Origin: Xanthobacter autotrophicus Py2 | GTDB lineage: Bacteria; Pseudomonadota; Alphaproteobacteria; Rhizobiales; Xanthobacteraceae | Reading direction: 5' to 3' | NCBI GenBank assembly: GCA_000017645.1 | Contig: CP000781.1 | Coordinates: 3,769,501-3,833,500 of the forward strand | Length of the DNA stretch: 64,000 nucleotides | Shown: piece after piece, positions 61,247 to 64,000 of the stretch | How positions within the stretch are numbered: the first letter of the stretch is position 1 | Layout: every line of letters starts with the position of its first letter | The notes under the pieces: generated by a model | Seen by the model: the letters and a program-made list of their open reading frames with translations, nothing else | What the model was told of the DNA's origin: nothing | Databases searched by the model: none | Program-made: the position numbers and the translations under genes

Positions 61247-61439
61247 GCGTGGCCTCCTTCCCAAGGCCGGCGGCCTCGGCGTGGACGAGGGCGACGCTGA
61301 AGGGCACGCCGAGGGCGGACGCGAGCCGATGGGCCGCGAGGTGAAGGGTGTTCGGGAGGATGGAAGACGCGGGCTTCGCGCTGCTGGTGGGCGGCGGACG
61401 CTTGCCCGCACGGCGGGCCTGAGGTATGGATTTGGTCAT
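61239..61439 (-). CDS. Small phage hypothetical protein
   Basis: A 66-residue basic, Pro/Ser/Ala-rich protein (SALGVPFSVALVHAEAAGLG). No recognised motif. It overlaps the following gene by eight bases on the same strand. Confidence 0.5.
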   Translation of the reverse strand: MTKSIPQARRAGKRPPPTSSAKPASSILPNTLHLAAHRLASALGVPFSVALVHAEAAGLGKEATHG

Positions 61440-61518
61440 GATGCTTTTCCGGGAAGAAGGGCGTCAGACAAACGAAATCAGCGCCCCGTTGCTCGCCGGC
61501 AGCGGGGCGTTTCGCTTC

Positions 61519-61797
61519 TCAGGCAGCACGGACAGGAAGTTTGGCGAGCCAGGCGTCGAGGTCGCCGCGAAGGATCAAGGTGCGGTTTCCCGCCTTCCTC
61601 GCGGGGAGACGGCCAGCCTGAATTTCCGCGAAGAGCTTAGTCTTGCCGATGCCGATATACCGAGCGGCGCTCGCGGTATCGAAGGCGGCGCGCTCGGATT
61701 CGTTGGTGGCGCGGGCTGCAGGAATGCCGGGCGCAAAGGCAACATGAGAGGGGGAGGTCATTGGCTCCATCCAGTTCGAAACAGGATGGTTCGCCAT
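61519..61797 (-). CDS. Excisionase/AlpA-type DNA-binding protein
   Basis: A 92-residue protein with a winged helix-turn-helix of the excisionase type: FDTASAARYIGIGKTKLFAE followed by QAGRLPARKAGNRTLILRGD. It is the usual kind of recombination-directionality factor found one or two genes from a phage integrase, as here. Confidence 0.78.
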   Translation of the reverse strand: MANHPVSNWMEPMTSPSHVAFAPGIPAARATNESERAAFDTASAARYIGIGKTKLFAEIQAGRLPARKAGNRTLILRGDLDAWLAKLPVRAA

Positions 61798-61822
61798 TAT
61801 GCAGATGAGTTCGCTTGCGTCT

Positions 61823-62638
61823 TCAAGAACCGTTCCGGGGTTCTCGACAAAAAATTAAGTCTTCCCCGGAACCGGCACCACGAGCCGTTTTCATCGCGCT
61901 TTCGAGTGCGTCGGACGAAGGTTGGTCTTTCCCGGCAAGTTTATGCGCGGCCTTCGCGAAGGCGACAAAAGGCCCCTTTGGATCATGATGGCTGGCCGAA
62001 TAGCCAGATGTTGGATCCGCATCCAGGCCCTCGCGATATGCCGTCAAAAGTCTTGAAAATAAGAGTTCCTGCGGCGTCATATTGATCTGAGGAAATGGCG
62101 CGCTGCTGACGGTCTTATTTTCCATTTTTCCGGCCGCTTGCTCCAGTGCTTTGAGCAAATCCATAAAATCTCCCATGACGACACCTGTGAAAGGAGATAA
62201 CCCCATCTCCGTTGCCAGGTCCTGCATCAAGGTGCTGTCTTCCTGAAGCGATTCCGAGAGCCGGCGGGCCCGAGCTTTGATCATTGCTGCCACTTCGGGC
62301 CGTTTCTTCCGGCGCGCTTCGCTCCCTGATTCGCGACGCGATTTCTCCCATGTGAATGCCAAAGATATTTTCCGCCCGAGAGCCGCTCTGGCCTCGCGAA
62401 CAGACTTGAAGTCGGCATGCATGGCCATAAGGTCTTCTGGTGTGTCTCCATAAGCCCCCTGTGTGTCATGCTTCCGATAATATCGGCGCGGGATCTCACC
62501 GCCGGCTTGCTTGACCTCGTCGAGCAGCCAACCAATTGCACTAAAATCCCAAGTCGCCTGCGGATCATAGGACGCTTCATCCTCGCCCAATGCTGGCGCA
62601 AGCCTCACATATTCGATGTCGGCCGGGATTGGAGACAT
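61823..62638 (-). CDS. Phage hypothetical protein near integrase
   Basis: A 271-residue soluble, charged protein. It includes a Arg/Lys-rich stretch (SRRESGSEARRKKRPEVAAM) and helical regions, without a recognised domain. Its position between excisionase and integrase genes suggests a mobile-element accessory role. Confidence 0.58.
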   Translation of the reverse strand: MSPIPADIEYVRLAPALGEDEASYDPQATWDFSAIGWLLDEVKQAGGEIPRRYYRKHDTQGAYGDTPEDLMAMHADFKSVREARAALGRKISLAFTWEKSRRESGSEARRKKRPEVAAMIKARARRLSESLQEDSTLMQDLATEMGLSPFTGVVMGDFMDLLKALEQAAGKMENKTVSSAPFPQINMTPQELLFSRLLTAYREGLDADPTSGYSASHHDPKGPFVAFAKAAHKLAGKDQPSSDALESAMKTARGAGSGEDLIFCREPRNGS

Positions 62639-62746
62639 CCGCTAACCCTCAGATCAATGTTCAACCTTTGTTCGCCCAAATTTGCCGTCATTCGGGGGTG
62701 TTCGCAAGCGTTCGCCTCCCCCGGTGGCTTTGGAAAGCAGAGCGCT

Positions 62747-63952
62747 CTACGCCCCTGTATTGGAAGCGCCTCGCCTCAGGCCATCCAGGAAATTCGCCCA
62801 GTCGCACATCATCTGCCGGCGCCCCGTGAGGTATTGTGCGCTGTTGTAGGCGCCGCGGACCTCGTTCCGTTCGTCATGCGCGAGCTGCCGCTCGATCCAG
62901 TCCGGATGGTAGCCAGCCTCGTTCAGCCAGGTGGACGCCACGCCGCGAAAGCCATGGACCGTCGCGCGGCCGTGGTAGCCCATGCGGTACATGGCGAAGA
63001 GCATCGTGTTGTTCGACATGAAGCCCTCCTTGCTGGGGGAGGGGAAAAGCTGAGGGCTGCGGCCAGCGAGGGGGCGAAGTTCCTGCAGCACGGCGACGGC
63101 TTGCGGAGAAAGCGGCACGAGGTGCTCGAACCTCATTTTCATGCGTTCGGGCGGGATGCGCCACAGCGGCTCGGGGCCGTCCAGCCCTTCGAACTCGGAC
63201 CAGCGCGCGGCGCGCAGCTCGGTAGTGCGCACGAAAGTGAGGACCATCAGCTTCAGGGCGAGCTTTGTCATGGGCTCGCCGTCGTAGGCGTCCAGGGCTT
63301 TGAGGAAGTCCGGCAGATCCTCACGGGGCAGAGCGCGGTGGTGCTTCTGCCTGCCCGGCGATTTCAGTGCTCCGCGCAGGTCCTGCGTAGGGTCCCGTTT
63401 GGCCCGACCGCTGGCGATGGCAAAATGGAAGATCTGCCCGATGACCTGCATCTCGCGCTTCGCCAGCTCGATGGCGCCACGGGTCTCCACCTTGCGAATG
63501 ACCTCCAGCACCTCAGGCGGCTCGATGTCCGCGATTGGGCGATGTCCCAAGGTGGGATAAATGTCGGCCTCCAGCCGGCTCAAGAGCCGATCTGAGTAGG
63601 AGGGAACCCATCCCGGCAGCTTCGCGGCGAACCACTCCTGCGCGACGACCTCGAATATCCGGCTGGAGTGAAGGCGAGCTGCCCGCTTTTCGGCCCTTCG
63701 TGCTTCGCTGGGATCGATCCGCGCTGCCAACTGCTCCTTTGCAGTCTCGCGGCCCTTCCTGGCGTCGGCGAGCGACGTGATGGGGTAGGTGCCCAGAGCG
63801 AGGGTCTTCTGCTTTCCAGCAAAGCGATAATTGAGGCGCCAGTAGCGTGCCCCATCGGGGTTCACGAGTAGATACAGGCCGCCACCGTCCGCGAGTTTGT
63901 ACGGCTTCTCGCGCCCCTTCGCACTTCTGGCGGCAGTGTCGGTGAGGGGCAT
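62747..63952 (-). CDS. P4-type tyrosine integrase
   Basis: A 401-residue site-specific recombinase. The N-terminal arm-binding domain (DUF4102-like: KLADGGGLYLLVNPDGARYW, then YRFAGKQKTLALGTYP) precedes a core-binding and a catalytic domain with Arg in FVRTTELRAARW, HxxR in HGFRGVASTWL, His in LAHDERNEVRG and the nucleophile Tyr in RGAYNSAQYLTG. This is the P4/SF phage class, which often inserts at tRNA genes; the attachment site must lie in or beyond the last 48 bases of the window. Intact and ending the element. Confidence 0.92.
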   Translation of the reverse strand: MPLTDTAARSAKGREKPYKLADGGGLYLLVNPDGARYWRLNYRFAGKQKTLALGTYPITSLADARKGRETAKEQLAARIDPSEARRAEKRAARLHSSRIFEVVAQEWFAAKLPGWVPSYSDRLLSRLEADIYPTLGHRPIADIEPPEVLEVIRKVETRGAIELAKREMQVIGQIFHFAIASGRAKRDPTQDLRGALKSPGRQKHHRALPREDLPDFLKALDAYDGEPMTKLALKLMVLTFVRTTELRAARWSEFEGLDGPEPLWRIPPERMKMRFEHLVPLSPQAVAVLQELRPLAGRSPQLFPSPSKEGFMSNNTMLFAMYRMGYHGRATVHGFRGVASTWLNEAGYHPDWIERQLAHDERNEVRGAYNSAQYLTGRRQMMCDWANFLDGLRRGASNTGA

Positions 63953-64000
63953 GTTGGTATCTCAAAAAGGGTAGGGCAAACCGATCCCCCAAAACTACCA

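Noticed and set aside
1..64000. CRISPR arrays and tRNA/rRNA genes
   Set aside because: I looked for spaced direct repeats and tRNA-like cloverleaf ends, especially near the integrase at the right edge, and found none.

Overview
The window is GC-rich DNA (roughly two thirds G+C by eye) with tightly packed, often overlapping genes. Gene families such as FixJ-like regulators, OmpR/EnvZ-type pairs, HflKC, UppP, a heavy-metal RND system and phage proteins with Rhizobiales-like features suggest an alphaproteobacterium of the Hyphomicrobiales, possibly Xanthobacteraceae. That placement is an inference, because no rRNA or other marker gene is present.

1-11.6 kb is a mosaic of chromosomal housekeeping genes: an Asp/Glu/hydantoin racemase-family protein, undecaprenyl-diphosphatase UppP, the HflK-HflC membrane complex, a TerC-family membrane protein with an unusual C-terminal extension, a PsiF-repeat protein, a sensor kinase/FixJ-type regulator pair, several hypotheticals and an MltB-type lytic transglycosylase.

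11.8-18.4 kb is an extracytoplasmic flavin/electron-transfer module: OmpR-type regulator, histidine kinase, an acidic Asp-run secreted protein, a DUF2271 protein carrying a DGITGAS flavinylation-like motif, a PepSY-flavodoxin-reductase fusion and the FMN transferase ApbE, all on the minus strand, with a small PepSY-like protein divergent. 18.5-28.9 kb is a metal-resistance block: RcnR-type repressor with its complete His/Cys/His/His site, RcnA-type exporter, a second OmpR/kinase pair, an RND adaptor and pump (no outer-membrane factor), a small periplasmic protein and a Met-rich multicopper oxidase. 29-39.6 kb holds a YkuD-fold protein with substituted active-site residues, a DUF1254 remnant, an octaheme cytochrome-TPR protein, and a minus-strand set (sulfatase, HAD phosphatase, SphA-like outer-membrane protein, HlyD and DUF3302 proteins, DUF4239-like protein). 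39.8-41.5 kb is an ArsR-regulated permease/thioredoxin operon with a palindrome covering the arsR start codon.

From about 41.9 kb to the right edge the window is dominated by mobile DNA. A C-terminal integrase remnant lies at 41.96 kb, then two ordinary chromosomal genes (DUF2269 and an SDR-DoxX protein). From 44 kb comes prophage-like DNA: small regulators, Tat-leader-like phage proteins, an AlpA-type DNA-binding protein, a likely broken integrase start, a strikingly AT-rich AlbA_2/Schlafen-type ATPase gene (47.2-48.6 kb), a small terminase subunit, a 1471-residue virion-like protein with a SleB-like hydrolase N-terminus, a second virion-like protein, a D5-type primase and Toprim protein, a GTGACGCG repeat cluster, many small overlapping genes, an excisionase-like protein and an intact P4-type integrase. 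No large terminase, portal, capsid or tail gene is visible, so the element looks like a phage satellite or a decayed prophage.
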